Source: Fennellomyces sp. T-0311 (taxonomy: Eukaryota > Mucoromycota > Mucoromycetes > Mucorales > Lichtheimiaceae). Taken from it: a stretch of 64,000 bases of DNA. Below the pieces are notes generated by a model, which was not told the DNA's origin, did not search any database, and saw nothing but the letters and a program-made list of their open reading frames with translations. Both the position numbers and the translations under genes were made by a program. Where the stretch lies: positions 372,001-436,000 of the forward strand of contig JALLLT010000014.1 in NCBI GenBank assembly GCA_025266875.1. Reading direction: 5' to 3'. Each line of letters starts with the position of its first letter. Within the stretch, counting starts at the first letter, position 1. Positions 11,616 through 22,535 of the stretch are shown here, piece by piece.

Positions 11616-14600
11616 TATGGAATGTTGTGACGCCTGAAAGACGGCTAGGGGGGTATGTGCGCCTTTATATATTATGCCACCACTTTCTTAGTCCGGTAAC
11701 TAAAACGAGCTGCAGGATGCAAGCTTTTGATTAGAGCAAAAAAAACGCAGGTGACACAAAAAACAGTCCTTCTTGCGCCCAAGAAAAATGATTCAAGGGA
11801 CGTCTACCGTCTCTCCGTTCCTCATCATGAAAAAACCACGTAGACCCACGTCGCTGTTTACATGGCAACTTTACGCGTAGCCTCAGTGTTTCTAGATCGA
11901 CATGACGTGACACAAGAAATTTTTGGTGCATATAAATTTCGACTTTTACCTGGATGACAGTCCTTCCTCCAAAAATTTCTTGGGGGTAAGACACCGTCCA
12001 ACTTCACTTGCCTGTCCGGAAATTTCGCCATGAATCTAATCTCTCTCAAGCAATCCCGATCGCCGTATTTGGTATAATTTATCGCACGTACGCTAAGGCA
12101 GGGGATGTTTTAGTAGTCATGCGACTATAGGATGTGTCTGCGTGTTTTTCATTCAACTCTATCACTTGACGTGTCTGTACTTTTTGTATACGCACCGATA
12201 AAGCACCGAACTCTGTTTCAGGGATAGCGGATCAATGCTGATACTCGACCCGGAGGAGGCATCATCGTTGAATTCACGTTCTAAATAAGCGTTCTTATGT
12301 ACACGTTGGGAGCTCGTTTATTATTTCTGGGTAGGAAACTCGAATATCAAGACGATAGTCTGATCTACACAGGGACTGCTAAAGACGAAAAGCTTTTAGG
12401 TCTACAAAAAGTATGCAACTACCTACATCTATAACTACTTTGCCATTTTGTGACATACCGCCTGCGTACATCATCAGTAAGTAGAATGCGACCTAGTAAT
12501 CTCGCTTATATTGGGCATATGACGTATTCTGGGATCGTTTATCATGCAATGCTGGTTTGCATAAAGTGTGAACTGAGACATTACGTAAAAGACAGAGATT
12601 TTTGCTATGTTTATATTTAACTTCTTTTTCATGATCGAAGTCTTGGCTTAGTGGATCGTTCCTTGTTTTCGTAGTTCATACGTTCTAGTCTACTGGAAGC
12701 CATTGCTGAGTAGTGAGTGGATCGATGATATATAGCGCACAGATACCTCCTATGTATGTCATCTCGCTTACGTTACTCACAACTCAGCGCTATTCGTCAA
12801 GAGCACGCGCACTAAATGCCAACAATATTTTCTGCTCTGACTGTATCTCAAAGCATAACGTTAGTTAATGGTAATATTGCGCTACGAAGGAAAAAGGAAA
12901 CTGGATTCCTTTTTCGTCAGATCACTTCACCTTCCAAGACGACACAATGCTGCGGATAAAAAGAATCCACATTTTGAACGCGAGGCACCAGGTATCAAAC
13001 TTTCTGTGCCTTTCCAATCTACTTGTACGAAATGGACACTTCCTTTCTCATCTATCTTATCTGTGGAGGGCCTTAAAGTAGTTTTTTGACGGTCTCCTAA
13101 CGTTCCACGCGTCGGCCAGCCCGTTGAGAAAGCTATCAAAGAAGAAAAATATGTGATTTGCTAGGGAGTAACGAAGCAACATACACACAAGTGCTTCTAA
13201 AGCTGCAAGAATAGCAAATCTGAATATGCGCACAGTTTTTGTTTAACCGACCATAATATTTACAAGAAGATGTAGTAGTATTAAAGCAATTTTAGATTCG
13301 GGTGTATACATTCGCCGATTCAGTGCTTGCTACAAAAGTATGCGCGGAAAGTAGGGGTGACGCTAAAAAAGCATTCACAAGCCAAATGAGTTTTCATTGG
13401 CCGGCAGAACATATAACCATGGTCACTGGGTCATATTTCCCGAGCAGTATAAAAAGGGCGTCATGCTGCGCAACCCTGAGCGCGTTGGGTCTTTTTTTTT
13501 CTTACCGGTTCTGGCTTCCAGTCAAGTAAGGTTGGTACATTAGCTAGAAATGAAACATGTCCTTAGTCCTCGGCCCAGCAATCCAGTGGTTGGGAGGGAT
13601 CTACAATTGGGAAGCCAGCAAGATGCACACCGGTCGCGCCTGTACTCTTATTTGCTTCGCTGCGAATCCCCGTAAAAAAAAAGAAAGAACTGGCATCCCC
13701 CGCAGGAAAAAAAAAAGAAAAAAGAGAAAAGCCTCCTGCCAGCGCAGACGAGTACAGGCGCTATGGGACCAGACGACCCAGTACCTTCCCGTGGTTGGTC
13801 CTGTCAGTATCGAGCTTGTTCTCGAGAAGCTAAATCTGGGTCACGTATGTCTTTCAATAAAGCAAGCACTTTGAACGGTCCTTTGACAGAGTCGCTCATT
13901 CATGTCCGTAACCTTTCTGTAACAATGGCTGTTGCTGTTAATCCCTTGCCAACGCGCTTGACCATTCAAATGCAGCCGCACAATCACTGCGATCGCTTGG
14001 CCACAATGCCTGGCGATTGTCAAATTAGCCTTCATAACGGCAGATCATAAAGTTGGTTCGCTTATGCAGCAGCCAGAGCGTTGCCTTATACGGAGACTTC
14101 TTCGGAGTGCTTGAACCTCTTGATGCAAGTCCGTCATGATCTGCTGGTCAAGTGTTATCGTGAGTTGCTTTACGGTATCTTTCTTCCCATGCTTGACGAC
14201 AGGAATATCATGGATATGAGCATGCAGCATACATGGTTATACGCGTTTTTCCTATACACACTTCCCACATGAAAGGACAAAGTGCGTTATGTTCTATTCA
14301 TTTCAACTTTTCCTCTGATGAACGTTCTTTAACAGAGACTCAATTAAGCACATAAAGATTATCCAAACGGCTTGTATTCATATGAAATACGGAGCCTAGC
14401 TGAATATGCTATAGGTTGCTTTCGATCTAGATACTTCACTTTTTGGTCGCTCCCAAATTGTACGTGGACCAGCATTGATCAAGGCTTCCGTTTCAAAAGA
14501 CATGATGGTCATGTTTCCCAGAACAAGATGGGTCTTCCTTTACAGATTGCATTGGTGCAATTGTGTAATGTACGCGTCGCGAGCCAAGAATAGTCACTCT

Positions 14601-15128
14601 CAGGCCTTTCTTGTTCACAGCACGTTGATTTGTGCCTTGGTGAGATTATAAAAATCATGTTGGAATAGGTGGCGATAAGTCCTTCGGAAGTTCGACGAAA
14701 ACGCTACCGGGTACTTCAACACAAAATACAAGAAGTTCTGGATGTTTAGTCATCGTTATATTGTGGTCGTCTTGAGCACCTATCGTTGGATCGATGAGTC
14801 AGATATGGCGAAACCAATTTTCCGTGACTCTATACTTCATTGTGACCAAGATACCACATAGTGAAACGCGACTTGTAACGCTGGTACACTTATCACCACT
14901 GATACCAGGGAAAGTCACTGTTAGGTAATGGTTAGTCAGAGTATATGCCTTACTATGTCTTTTCAGTAGTTAAATCGGAAACCGACAGACGAAACATATT
15001 ACGCAATGGTGGAAACGTACTGCGCTACCCCCCTTTCTTTTACCTGAGATGGCTCCCCCTTTACTTCTTTCATGTAACTTATTATTTCGAAGCAATAGAT
15101 TGACTCATCCGGGATATGTGTGTGAGGA
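11616..15128. other. Gene-poor interval, no recognised gene
   Basis: About 3.5 kb. It begins with the promoter of the minus-strand NCD1-like gene. The many 60-105 residue ORFs on both strands lack recognisable domains, splice partners or start context. Poly-A/poly-T runs occur near 13490 and 13675-13725. A small stem (gccaa..tga / tca..ttggc) lies near 13380-13400, followed about 100 bp on by a T-run; I found no convincing Pol III A and B boxes. No transposase or reverse transcriptase motif was seen. Confidence 0.6.
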
Positions 15129-15651
15129 TAATCCCGGTCTGAACTTGCCCCTAAATAGGCACTTCGATGGAGGAGTTATTAGATGCCTTCGGCACTATCC
15201 CCGCGCTAACTGACGAGATGAAGCCGCTGGACATAATGAACTGCTTGCCGCGTTCAAATGCTGGACTGCTACGAGGCAAATGGAAGAGGGCACGGCCCGC
15301 CCTGATTCATGTGCTACGCAAGATCGACTACCTGAGTCACCCAATTGCTGAGATCGGAGAAGAAGAACCAGCCCCGGAAGTCGCCTTACAAGCCCCTACT
15401 GACCACCCATAACCCAACGCACATGATATGTGTGATGGTATCTATCATAGCATTATCTCCCACTAAAATCCCAAGCACCTCGCCACTATTTTTTTGTTTC
15501 AAATCCGACCTGTCTTTTTTCTCCCTAAAGGGGTTTTTTCAGACATGGTTATACTATTCTTCGTACCGCAAGGAAGTGACCTTATGCCTATAGGAGCAGG
15601 TCAATCATCTTCCACCAAATAAATATACATTTTCAACTAATCCCGGTCTGA
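15129..15651. repeat. Pair of 14-bp direct repeats flanking an orphan ORF
   Basis: The sequence taatcccggtctga occurs at 15129-15142 and again, identical and in the same orientation, at 15638-15651. The two copies bracket the orphan ORF at 15167-15412. They could be regulatory sites, the edges of a small insertion, or chance. No terminal inverted repeat was seen. Confidence 0.4.
15167..15412 (+). CDS. Orphan 81-residue ORF (possible gene or remnant)
   Basis: An ATG-initiated ORF of 81 codons with an acidic N-terminus (MEELLDAFGTIPAL), a basic middle (RGKWKRARPALIHVLRKI) and an acidic Pro-rich end. I do not recognise it. In its favour are the clean ATG, higher GC than its surroundings and a composition suited to a soluble protein. 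Against it are its length, the absence of an obvious TATA box or intron, and its isolation in a gene-poor region. It could be an exon of a longer gene, a decayed mobile element or a chance ORF. Confidence 0.25.
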   Translation: MEELLDAFGTIPALTDEMKPLDIMNCLPRSNAGLLRGKWKRARPALIHVLRKIDYLSHPIAEIGEEEPAPEVALQAPTDHP

Positions 15652-15741
15652 CACTAGACTCAGCAATTGATTGGACAAAAATCACTGTCCTTCAAAAAAG
15701 CAGACGATAAACAACCTGTTTGACACTTTTGTCCCTTAAAA

Positions 15742-16408
15742 ATGTCGCTCCACGCCCTCCGATCGCCATTAAAAAACGCCGTTCTGCGGCCCATTGCCTT
15801 AAACAATGCTGCTGTACCTGTCTCGCGATACACCACCAAAGCAGCAACTGAGGATCAGCCTGCAAATGACATTGCCACGTGGGACGATTACTTCAAGTTA
15901 AGAAAGAAGCGTCGCGTATATGAGCTTGTTTCGTGTGTTCCCAGCACCATTGCCCCTGCCATGGGTTCAATCTCTTACTTTGCAAATCTCGAAATTGATC
16001 CCTTCACAACCTTTTTTGGCATGGATCCCGTCATGGCTTCAGCATTGGCTACTGTTGGTGCTGTAAGTTTTTTTTTTCATTATCGTTTCCTGGGAAAGCA
16101 TTTTTAAACTAAAAAAAATATGGTAGGGTTTTGCTGGTTTTATGGCTGGACCTGTGGTTGGTAATTTATTGTTCAAGGCCATGAATAACAAACTTGTTCC
16201 TTCGATGGATCGTCGTGACAAGGAATTTTACGAACACATCAAAGCCAACCGTGCCGACGCTCGATTGAATTCCATTCGTAACCCTGTTCCCGATTACTAT
16301 GGTGAAAAGATCCAGTCTGTTGCCGATTATCGCGCTTGGTTGAGAAAACAGCGTGAACATTATAGAAAGGGCGTGTTTGGTGGCAATACCGATGATCTGG
16401 ATAACTAG
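15742..16408 (+). CDS. PAM17: Pam17, presequence translocase-associated motor subunit
   Basis: Exons 15742-16062 and 16127-16408; 200 residues. Pam17 is an inner-membrane protein that organises the TIM23 import motor (with Pam16/Pam18 and mtHsp70). The N-terminus is a basic, hydroxylated presequence. The family block WDDYFKLRKKRRVYEL follows at about residues 49-64. Two hydrophobic hairpin segments come next, at roughly residues 65-85 and 97-120 (ending FMAGPVVGNLLF). The C-terminal matrix segment contains YYGEKIQSVADYRAWLRKQ. The start is the first ATG after a leader, and the presequence begins immediately. The single 64-nt intron lies inside the second membrane segment, phase 0. Length matches the family. 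Confidence 0.93.
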
Positions 16409-17136
16409 AGTATACATGTACAGCATTCCTCCTTCTCCCTTTGTAGACTTCTTCCCCTCTCAAAATAGATCACTTTGTGTATTCCCTCTCAGAACCTTGT
16501 TAATGCATTGGATGCCAACGACGTAGGCCGCGATTTTCCGTTGGCACTCTACACCAATCCAACCATTGGTCAGAGTGTTGCTATGTGTCCAATAATATTG
16601 CCTAAGGGTATGCAGATCGAGATTCGAGTGGGCAATAGGCAATATTGCACCGCACAGTACAGAGCTATCGCTGCGCTGTTGGCAGCCGTATATGTTGTGA
16701 TTAGAGCTCCCAATGTACTCTACCTAGTATCCTTTGCTGTTGATAATCGATCAATTGATACGTACAGTTGTCGTCGCTAGGTGATATGTACGTAAAGAGG
16801 TACCTGCGTAGCAACAAACAGTAGCAGCGACGAAAAACGAATTTAATTGCAATGAATAATGGGAGAATTGCTCTTTAACGCATACTTATCAGCCGATTAC
16901 ATTACCAAAGATAGTTCCTGTGCAGGAAAGTATCCGAAGTAAAGGTTTGTTCCAACCAACTTTTTTTATCGTTTGCTGCAGAAGGACGCCGCCGACGGGG
17001 TGAACGACACATGCCCTGAAAAAAAATAAGCTACCCCATTCATAATCAGGTTTGTATCACGTGCACTCTCAGGAACAGCAAGAGTGTTTGAGTCGTGGGT
17101 CTCTCATTACAAATCCTTTTCTTCCGTTTCCGCATC
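16409..17136. other. Intergenic region between PAM17 and the thioesterase gene
   Basis: The 728 bases contain the PAM17 3' end and the promoter of the next gene. An 8-bp inverted repeat (tgccaacg / cgttggca) spans about 16512-16545. An ORF of about 100 codons at 16475-16780 starts at GTG, has no recognisable domain and is not annotated as a gene. Confidence 0.6.
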
Positions 17137-18076
17137 ATGGCAGCATCGCTCGAAACTGTTGTTGTCAAGGCAACTGAGAAGCACACAGCAACAGTTATTT
17201 TTCTTCATGGACTCGGTGACTCTGGCATTGGCTGGCTGTTCCTTGTTGAAGAATTAGCACCAAAGTTTCCCCACATCAAGTGGGTGTTGCCCAACGCGTA
17301 AGAGTTCCCTATATACAAAAAAAAAAGAAATACCAGATAAAACTGACTGGCTTTGGATAAACCAAGACCGCTAAGAGAGCTTGTAGCCAATGGTGGTGCA
17401 CTTACACCTGCATGGTTCAATATCCCAAGTTTTGAAAAGTCAGCCAATGCGCAACAGGTGGACTCGAAGGGAATGGTGGAATCATCCCAAGCAGGCAAAG
17501 TATTGTGGGTGGTTGGCCTTGGGACATGCATATATTGACAGAAGCATATTCTAGTAAATGCGCTTATTCAAGCCGAGATTGATGGCGGCATCCCTTCCGA
17601 GCGAGTGATTCTTGGAGGTTTTTCCCAGGGTAATCTTTTTTTTTGCATGAAAAACAGGCACACTGAATGGTTTTGGCAGGATGTGTGGTTTCTCTTTTGA
17701 CCGGATACTCCACAAAGTATAAACTGGCAGGCGTCATTGGCTGCAGCGGATGGCTTGGCGTCATTGACGGGATCGAGAATGTATGTTACTGCGTTGGGGG
17801 AGGCAAATTGTGCAGACAACTTATTAGAATGCTACGTAGATCGGCACGGAGACAAACAAGCAAACACCATTCCTGTTGTGTCACGGTGACGAGGATATTG
17901 TGGTGAAGCCCAAGTATGGACAGGCGACGGCAAAGTATCTGACCAAGGTTGGATTCAAGGTGTCATTGAAGTTGTATCCGGGCCTCGGCCATGCGGCAGG
18001 TCTCCAGGAAATTGAGGATATCACCGACTTTATAAGGGAACAACTGCCTCCTCAACCGTATAAAAGCAGGCTGTGA
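17137..18076 (+). CDS. Acyl-protein thioesterase 1 family alpha/beta hydrolase
   Basis: Exons 17137-17297, 17367-17499, 17542-17629, 17680-17780, 17840-18076; 239 residues. Cytosolic serine hydrolase that removes palmitate from S-acylated proteins (and may act as a lysophospholipase). Visible signatures: oxyanion region FLHGLGDSG at about residues 22-30; WVLPNAPLRELVANGG, with PAWFNI; nucleophile Ser126 in GGFSQG; Asp in HGDED at about 178-180; catalytic His212 in YPGLGHAAG. Length matches APT1 (about 230). Intron 1 uses a CCAAG acceptor and intron 2 is only 42 nt. The MAASLE start directly precedes the first beta strand; an in-frame upstream start would be non-ATG. The exon 4/5 junction is the least certain, as the residues there (IGTETNKQT) are variable in the family. 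Confidence 0.92.
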
Positions 18077-18383
18077 AGGACATGAGCCATCAAAGTTAAA
18101 AATAAAAATTGCTGTCTTTTTTTAAGCATAATGAACCTGTTATGCATTGCACAAAGTGTATTGGTATCACAACCATTTTTGGGATCGGCAGGATGACGGC
18201 GCATCTTGGTCAATGCAACAATACACGCCACCTTTGATATAAAGCCACTATCGCAACAACCCTGGCTTCCGAACCCCACTCTCACGCTTTCTCATTCACA
18301 CATCTGCATGTCGTCTTTTGTCATTGCTCATTCCATCTTTTTTGCAACAGTGCCACGCTAGAGAAAGAAACAAAAAAAAAAGA

Positions 18384-18908
18384 ATGTCAAGTCCACTCTC
18401 AGACGAACAGTCGGTTCGGTCATACACCAGTCATTCCAAAAGCAAGTTGCAATGGCTGGCACTCCTGCTACCCGCCGTGGCAGCGCTGTGCATATACATC
18501 TGTCTGCGCGTGAGACATGCTCGCAAACGCACCAAACAGCAGAACAATGCGGATGAATGGTTCATCCCTTCCAGCACGCGCCATCATGACGGTTATCACC
18601 AGCCTCGTCGACATCGAGGACTTCCTTTGATACGCTTCTCCGATCCTATTCAGTGTCCATTGCCTGCGCATCACGGACCCTGGCGACGGCGGCACCATAT
18701 GCATCCACACGACCGCAACGTGAATGATCGTCGGCACCGACATCACCGACGACGCCGAAGACGACGACCGCGGACACCGCCACCGGCCTACCCCGGCACC
18801 ACGTCCCCGCCGCCGCCGCAGTACGAAGAAGTAACAAGAGTGAGCGATGACGAGCCACTGGTCCATATCCATCGGATATTCCATAGGGACGATGCGTCTG
18901 CGGCGTAA
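18384..18908 (+). CDS. Single-pass membrane protein with two PY motifs (possible Rsp5/Nedd4 adaptor)
   Basis: Single exon, 174 residues. A short Ser-rich N-terminus is followed by a hydrophobic segment at about residues 23-41 and then a basic stop (RHARKR). This suggests a type I or III membrane protein with a cytosolic tail. The tail is extremely His/Arg-rich (RHRHHRRRRRRR) and carries two PPxY motifs, PPAY and PPQY, 11 residues apart, then an acidic stretch (SDDEPL). PPxY motifs bind WW domains of Nedd4/Rsp5 ubiquitin ligases, and yeast Rcr1/Ssh4-like adaptors have this general architecture; adaptor function is an inference. The ATG at 18384 is the first in frame; upstream in-frame starts are TTG. 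The 307 bases before it hold an AT-rich leader. It is convergent with COA1, 38 bp between stops. Confidence 0.72.
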   Translation: MSSPLSDEQSVRSYTSHSKSKLQWLALLLPAVAALCIYICLRVRHARKRTKQQNNADEWFIPSSTRHHDGYHQPRRHRGLPLIRFSDPIQCPLPAHHGPWRRRHHMHPHDRNVNDRRHRHHRRRRRRRPRTPPPAYPGTTSPPPPQYEEVTRVSDDEPLVHIHRIFHRDDASAA

Positions 18909-18946
18909 TACGCTTTTAATTGGACTGTTTCTTAATACTCTAATAA

Positions 18947-19563
18947 TCATAATCCTGCTGCGGCCGGCGCTCCAGTCTCCGTGAGTTCATGGTCATCGCC
19001 CAAATCTACTTCTTTGCCATCACTTTCGCGTATCACCACGAACTCCTCCGTGCGCCACACTTGTCCACGACGTATGGACGAGAATCGCACTCGACCGCGT
19101 TCACCTGTCAAAGTAAAAATAGAATGAAAACCCCTTTTCTTCTTCGTACATTTTTTAAGCCAAATAAAAAAGACTTACCGTTGGCACCGGCAACGTCAAA
19201 GGCAATACACACCTTTCCTTTAAAGTGGTTGACTGTGCCGGTAATCCAGGGCCACTTGTCTGCATAATCGATCTTGTCGCCCAACAATGAAATGACGCGT
19301 GGATCGTAGCGCACCATAAACAAAGTGCCCGTCACCACCGAACTCGACAAGCGTTGGTAATTCAACGCGGTACCGAGACATCCAATCCATACAAGTGTGC
19401 CAACCACCGCACCACCAATGTAATACGGAATTCGAGACTTTGTGTTGGCACGCGGAAGTTCACGTTGGACGACATTGGTTTTGTGTGCTAGTCGTTTGGT
19501 TTGTGCTGACAATGTCCGTGTAATGACCGGTCGTGCAGCCGTAAACACACGTGTGCTAAACAT
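18947..19563 (-). CDS. COA1: Coa1-type cytochrome c oxidase assembly factor
   Basis: Exons 19563-19179 and 19104-18947 (minus); 180 residues. Coa1 acts in early Cox1 maturation in the inner mitochondrial membrane. The N-terminus is a basic presequence rich in Arg, Thr and Ala. One membrane helix lies at about residues 46-68 (YYIGGAVVGTLVWIGCLGTA). The intermembrane-space domain has the family pattern: LLGDKIDYADKWPWITGTVNHFKG in shortened form reads LLGD..WPWI.G..N..KG, then FDVAGANGERG and SIRRGQVW. The 74-nt intron falls after GANG. The start codon chosen gives the presequence directly; 55 more in-frame residues upstream look like translated leader. It is divergent from AIM18, 121 bp between start codons. 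Confidence 0.88.
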
Positions 19564-19684
19564 GTTGAAAAAAGTCGAACGATTTGTTTGAGACCGCAGC
19601 GCGCAGGTTGTTATTTCCAGCAGGGCTTGAAGTTCATTCCGCGCCTTTTTTTTATATATATTTTTTTGAAACATACAGAAAGTT
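19564..19684. promoter_or_regulatory. Shared divergent promoter of COA1 and the AIM18-like gene
   Basis: Only 121 bp separate the start codons of two divergent nuclear genes for mitochondrial proteins. An A/T run (tttttttatatatattttttt-like, around 19650-19670) is the only clear element. Co-regulation is an inference. Confidence 0.6.
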
Positions 19685-20845
19685 ATGCATCGCGCTAGCA
19701 GGATTTTGTTGTCAAGAACACCCACCATTCGGGCATCGTTTCATACTGCTGCTGTTACTGCAGCTAATGCTCAAGTCAGAGTAAATAAAAAGAAATATCC
19801 AAAACGACAAATGCCATTGACTTTTTTTTTATTGCTTAGCAACGGTTGCATAGACCGGTGTTTTGGACTGCTGCTGGCCTTGTTGCTACGGGCACTTTTT
19901 TTGCTTGGACCAGCCAAACACCTGTTTACGCTGAAGCGCAGCAAGGTTATGCTGGCACAGTCGAAGGTAAGTACATATAGGAAGAGCAGTGTAAGAGAAA
20001 CTGATCCGTGGAAAAAGAGCCCAATACCAAACTTGCGTTCCCTGTCTATCTGCAAACCAATGGTTCGGAATGGAAACGGCTTATCGGTTTAGGCGCTCGT
20101 CAAGTGAGTTTTCTGAACCTCAACGTCTATGTACTCGGTCTCTACATGCGCAGCCAAGATATCGGTGCATTGAAGTCAGTGAAAGGATGGGAGGTAAGGA
20201 AAAGAGTGGCGATGAAAGCAGTAAAAGGTTCTCAACGGCAAATGGCTAGAACTATGATAAAGCAGATTTCCTTGCTCGGGAAGATATGGCCATGGAATTG
20301 CTGGAGCAGCCTGTGGATGTGAGCGTTCGCATTGGTATGTCGTTGGGATTCGGTACAGCAATGAACTAATGTGATTGATGTAGTACCTGTGCGAGCAACA
20401 AACACGCAGCATCTGCGAGACGGTTTCACACGGTCATTGCTGCAACGGCTGCGGGATCAAGATTTGCCCGAAGAGAAAGAACGTGAGGTCATGAAGGCCA
20501 TCCAAGACTTCAAGACGGCGTTCCATTCCGGCAAAGTGAAGAAGGGGGCCGAGTTTGTGTTCACCAAGACCCACGATGGCAATTTAAAGATGGAATACGA
20601 GGTACAATGCTTTCGTGGTTATTGCATGATCTCATTCTTCGATGAACTAGGGCAAGAGTATGGGAACGGTCAAGGATAAATGGCTGGCCGTCAACTTTAT
20701 GATGGGCTACCTGAACCCCACGGCACCCGCCAGCGAACTGGTACGCTTTCTAAATGGTTTGCGAATCGCTCACTCAACACTCTTTCAACAGGCACGACAG
20801 GACATTGCGGGTGGATTTGAGAAGCTTTTATGTAACAAAGACTAG
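19685..20845 (+). CDS. AIM18: Aim18-like mitochondrial chalcone isomerase-fold protein
   Basis: Exons 19685-19780, 19840-19966, 20018-20193, 20250-20334, 20384-20601, 20651-20740, 20792-20845; 281 residues. Aim18/Aim46 are inner-membrane proteins with a chalcone isomerase-like fold that bind heme in yeast; no enzymatic activity is established. A presequence (MHRASRILLSRTPTIRASFH) is followed by one membrane helix at about residues 39-56. The CHI-like domain contains LGARQVSFLNLNVYVLGLYM, then ADFLAREDMAMELLEQP, TNTQHLRDGFTRSL, FHSGKVKKGAEFVF and a final MGTVKDKWLAVNFM. All six introns keep frame, and one has an AAAAAG acceptor. It ends 22 bp from the convergent proteasome gene. Assignment to Aim18 rather than Aim46 rests on overall pattern only. 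Confidence 0.85.
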
Positions 20846-20867
20846 TCTTTCGGTATAAGCGAACCCT

Positions 20868-21507
20868 TTACAGCTCAATCTCTTTGACGCCATCCTTTGT
20901 CACCACCTGAACCTTGAACTTTGGGAGATTTACAATAAAACGAGTCTTGAGTTCCTGAATGCATTTGCGCAACAATTCCTTGCCCTCCTCCAAATCCATA
21001 TCAGCATAATGGTAACGATCCATTAACGATGTGCAAAAGTACGCGCCATAACCTTGCGCGCCATAAGGTAACGAAGCCATCGCTCCAAGATAGTCCACCC
21101 AGAACAGCTCAGGCTTGTCTGTCTTTGTGTCGTAACCGCCAAGCAACATGTTGACAGCATATGGATGCTTCAATATCACATGATTTAGTCGTAATGTACC
21201 AACACTACAGCACACAACTTACCCTGCTTCGAAGGGAATCAGCAAGTTCCCGGCGTGTAAAGTTGGCAGTTGCTTTGGGACTCAGATCAATGTCATTTCG
21301 GATTTTGTAGAGCTTAATGTTGCGCTGGATGTATTCGGCAAAGTTGACAGTGTCGCCTGGTTCGCCAGTGAATAGCATAACGGTGTGATCGTTGAGTTTG
21401 CGCGACTTGTCCTCGCTACCCTTCATGACCACAATACTGCGGGCCGAGGTGGTATCTGCTGCAAGCAGTGTGTAATCTTTGCCGGTGATGCCGAATAGAC
21501 ACTCCAT
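20868..21507 (-). CDS. PRE1: 20S proteasome subunit beta-4 (PSMB2/Pre1 type)
   Basis: Exons 21507-21223 and 21167-20868 (minus); 194 residues. Non-catalytic beta subunit of the 20S core in cytosol and nucleus. The protein begins MECLFGITG with no propeptide and no catalytic Thr1, as expected for this subunit. Other marks are DTTSARSIVVMKG, NRNIKLYKIRND-like helix H1 (seen as QRNIKLYKIRND), LLGGYDTKTDKPELFWVDY and SLPYGAQGYG. The length fits PSMB2 (about 200). The start at 21507 is preferred over an in-frame ATG 51 bp upstream because the family starts at this Met. The 55-nt intron ends in GAAG. No yeast-type PACE element (GGTGGCAAA) was seen upstream. Confidence 0.93.
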
Positions 21508-21921
21508 TTCGTAATAAAAGGTACGGTTAAGGAAGAGAAGAGGGACGCGAAACAGCATTTCGCAAGCCGTGACGTACGCTCTCTCTCAGCTATTCGTCGG
21601 AGTTGCCATTTTTGGATGAAAGACGACGTGTCTCCTGCTTGGGCTGCTTATATGTCTCCATGGCCACCCGCTTTATCAAGTGTAATGTAGTTTATCAAAA
21701 AGAGTATCCCATTATACCCGTGCTCCCGCAGTGTCCATTCTCAAAAGGCTAACAATACCTATATGGATTGCAGCGCCTACAAGACTTGCATAAACAATCC
21801 GTCGCTAAAGGACACGGAAGACGTACGCATGACCTGCGATTCTTGGGGTTGCGCAATAACAGCAAATACAGAGATAGCAGAACAACATTCATTCGAAGGG
21901 CATTTACTATTGAGAAATGGA
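21508..21921. other. Spacer between two minus-strand genes (proteasome promoter)
   Basis: The 414 bases contain the promoter of the proteasome gene and the 3' end of the release-factor-like gene. ORFs here are fragments without recognisable domains. No TATA box or repeat stands out. Confidence 0.6.
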
Positions 21922-22427
21922 TCATGCGCCGCTTTCCGATGGAGCAGCCGTAGTATCAGCACCAGGCTCGTCTTTGGTTCCATACTTCTTTTTGGCCCTC
22001 CGAGCTTTGCGCGCCTTTTGCTTATTGATCTTTGCGGCTTTCTGAGCGCCCTTGCTCATCTCCCCATTGTACAAATCATCCAGCTTCTCCTTTAGCAGTT
22101 TACGAGCTATGCCACGATTATCTTGAAGCGATCGACTTTGTTGACACTACGTACACTATTTATTTTTTCCCTTCCACAACCACGTGCATTTTCTTTTGGA
22201 TATACCTGTACTCGGATACCCGTTGGAATATGCCTAAGGTCGACACAGTTGACACGCTTGTTCACTGCTTGGCCACCTGGGCCTGAACCTTTGACAAACT
22301 TTTCAACCAAATCTTCGTCATTTAGCACAATCTTTATCCGTTCTTTTCTCCCCGTTTCCTCCGAAATGTAACGTTGCCATTGCTTTGACGGCAGCACTCG
22401 TCTCAGTTGATGTAAAAGGAATGTCAT
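21922..22427 (-). CDS. MTRFR-like mitochondrial ribosome-rescue factor with GGQ motif
   Basis: Exons 22427-22206 and 22146-21922 (minus); 148 residues. It belongs to the C12orf65/MTRFR group (yeast Rso55/Pth4), which has the GGQ hydrolysis domain but lacks codon-recognition domains and rescues stalled mitochondrial ribosomes. GGQ is at residues 51-53 in KGSGPGGQAVNKRVN, followed by VDLRHIPTGIRVQ. The second exon continues with QSRSLQDNRGIARKLL, then DDLYNGE and a long Lys/Arg/Ala-rich tail (KKKYGTKDE) typical of ribosome-binding tails. The first 20 residues are basic and hydrophobic, suitable for a presequence. The start is the only ATG before the domain. It is divergent from NDUFA2 with 108 bp between start codons. 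Confidence 0.9.
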
Positions 22428-22535
22428 TTTTTGCAGATAAAGAGGAGAGCCTTTGAATCCGTGACTGTTTAGTTATATAGGAAGCGGGCCCATGGCTAGC
22501 CTTGCTAGGTGTTACCTGTAAATATAAAAAATATA
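22428..22535. promoter_or_regulatory. Shared divergent promoter of the MTRFR-like gene and NDUFA2
   Basis: A 108-bp spacer lies between two divergent start codons, so both promoters must sit in or overlap it. A GC-rich core (gcgggcccatggctagc) lies near 22485. No TATA box is visible. Confidence 0.6.

Noticed and set aside
13380..13500. Possible Pol III transcript (small hairpin, TATA-like tataaaa and a T-run)
   Set aside because: No U6, 5S, tRNA or other known RNA core was found, and T-runs are common in this DNA.
16475..16780. 101-codon open frame after PAM17
   Set aside because: It starts at GTG, has no recognisable domain, and lies in the 3' flank and next promoter.
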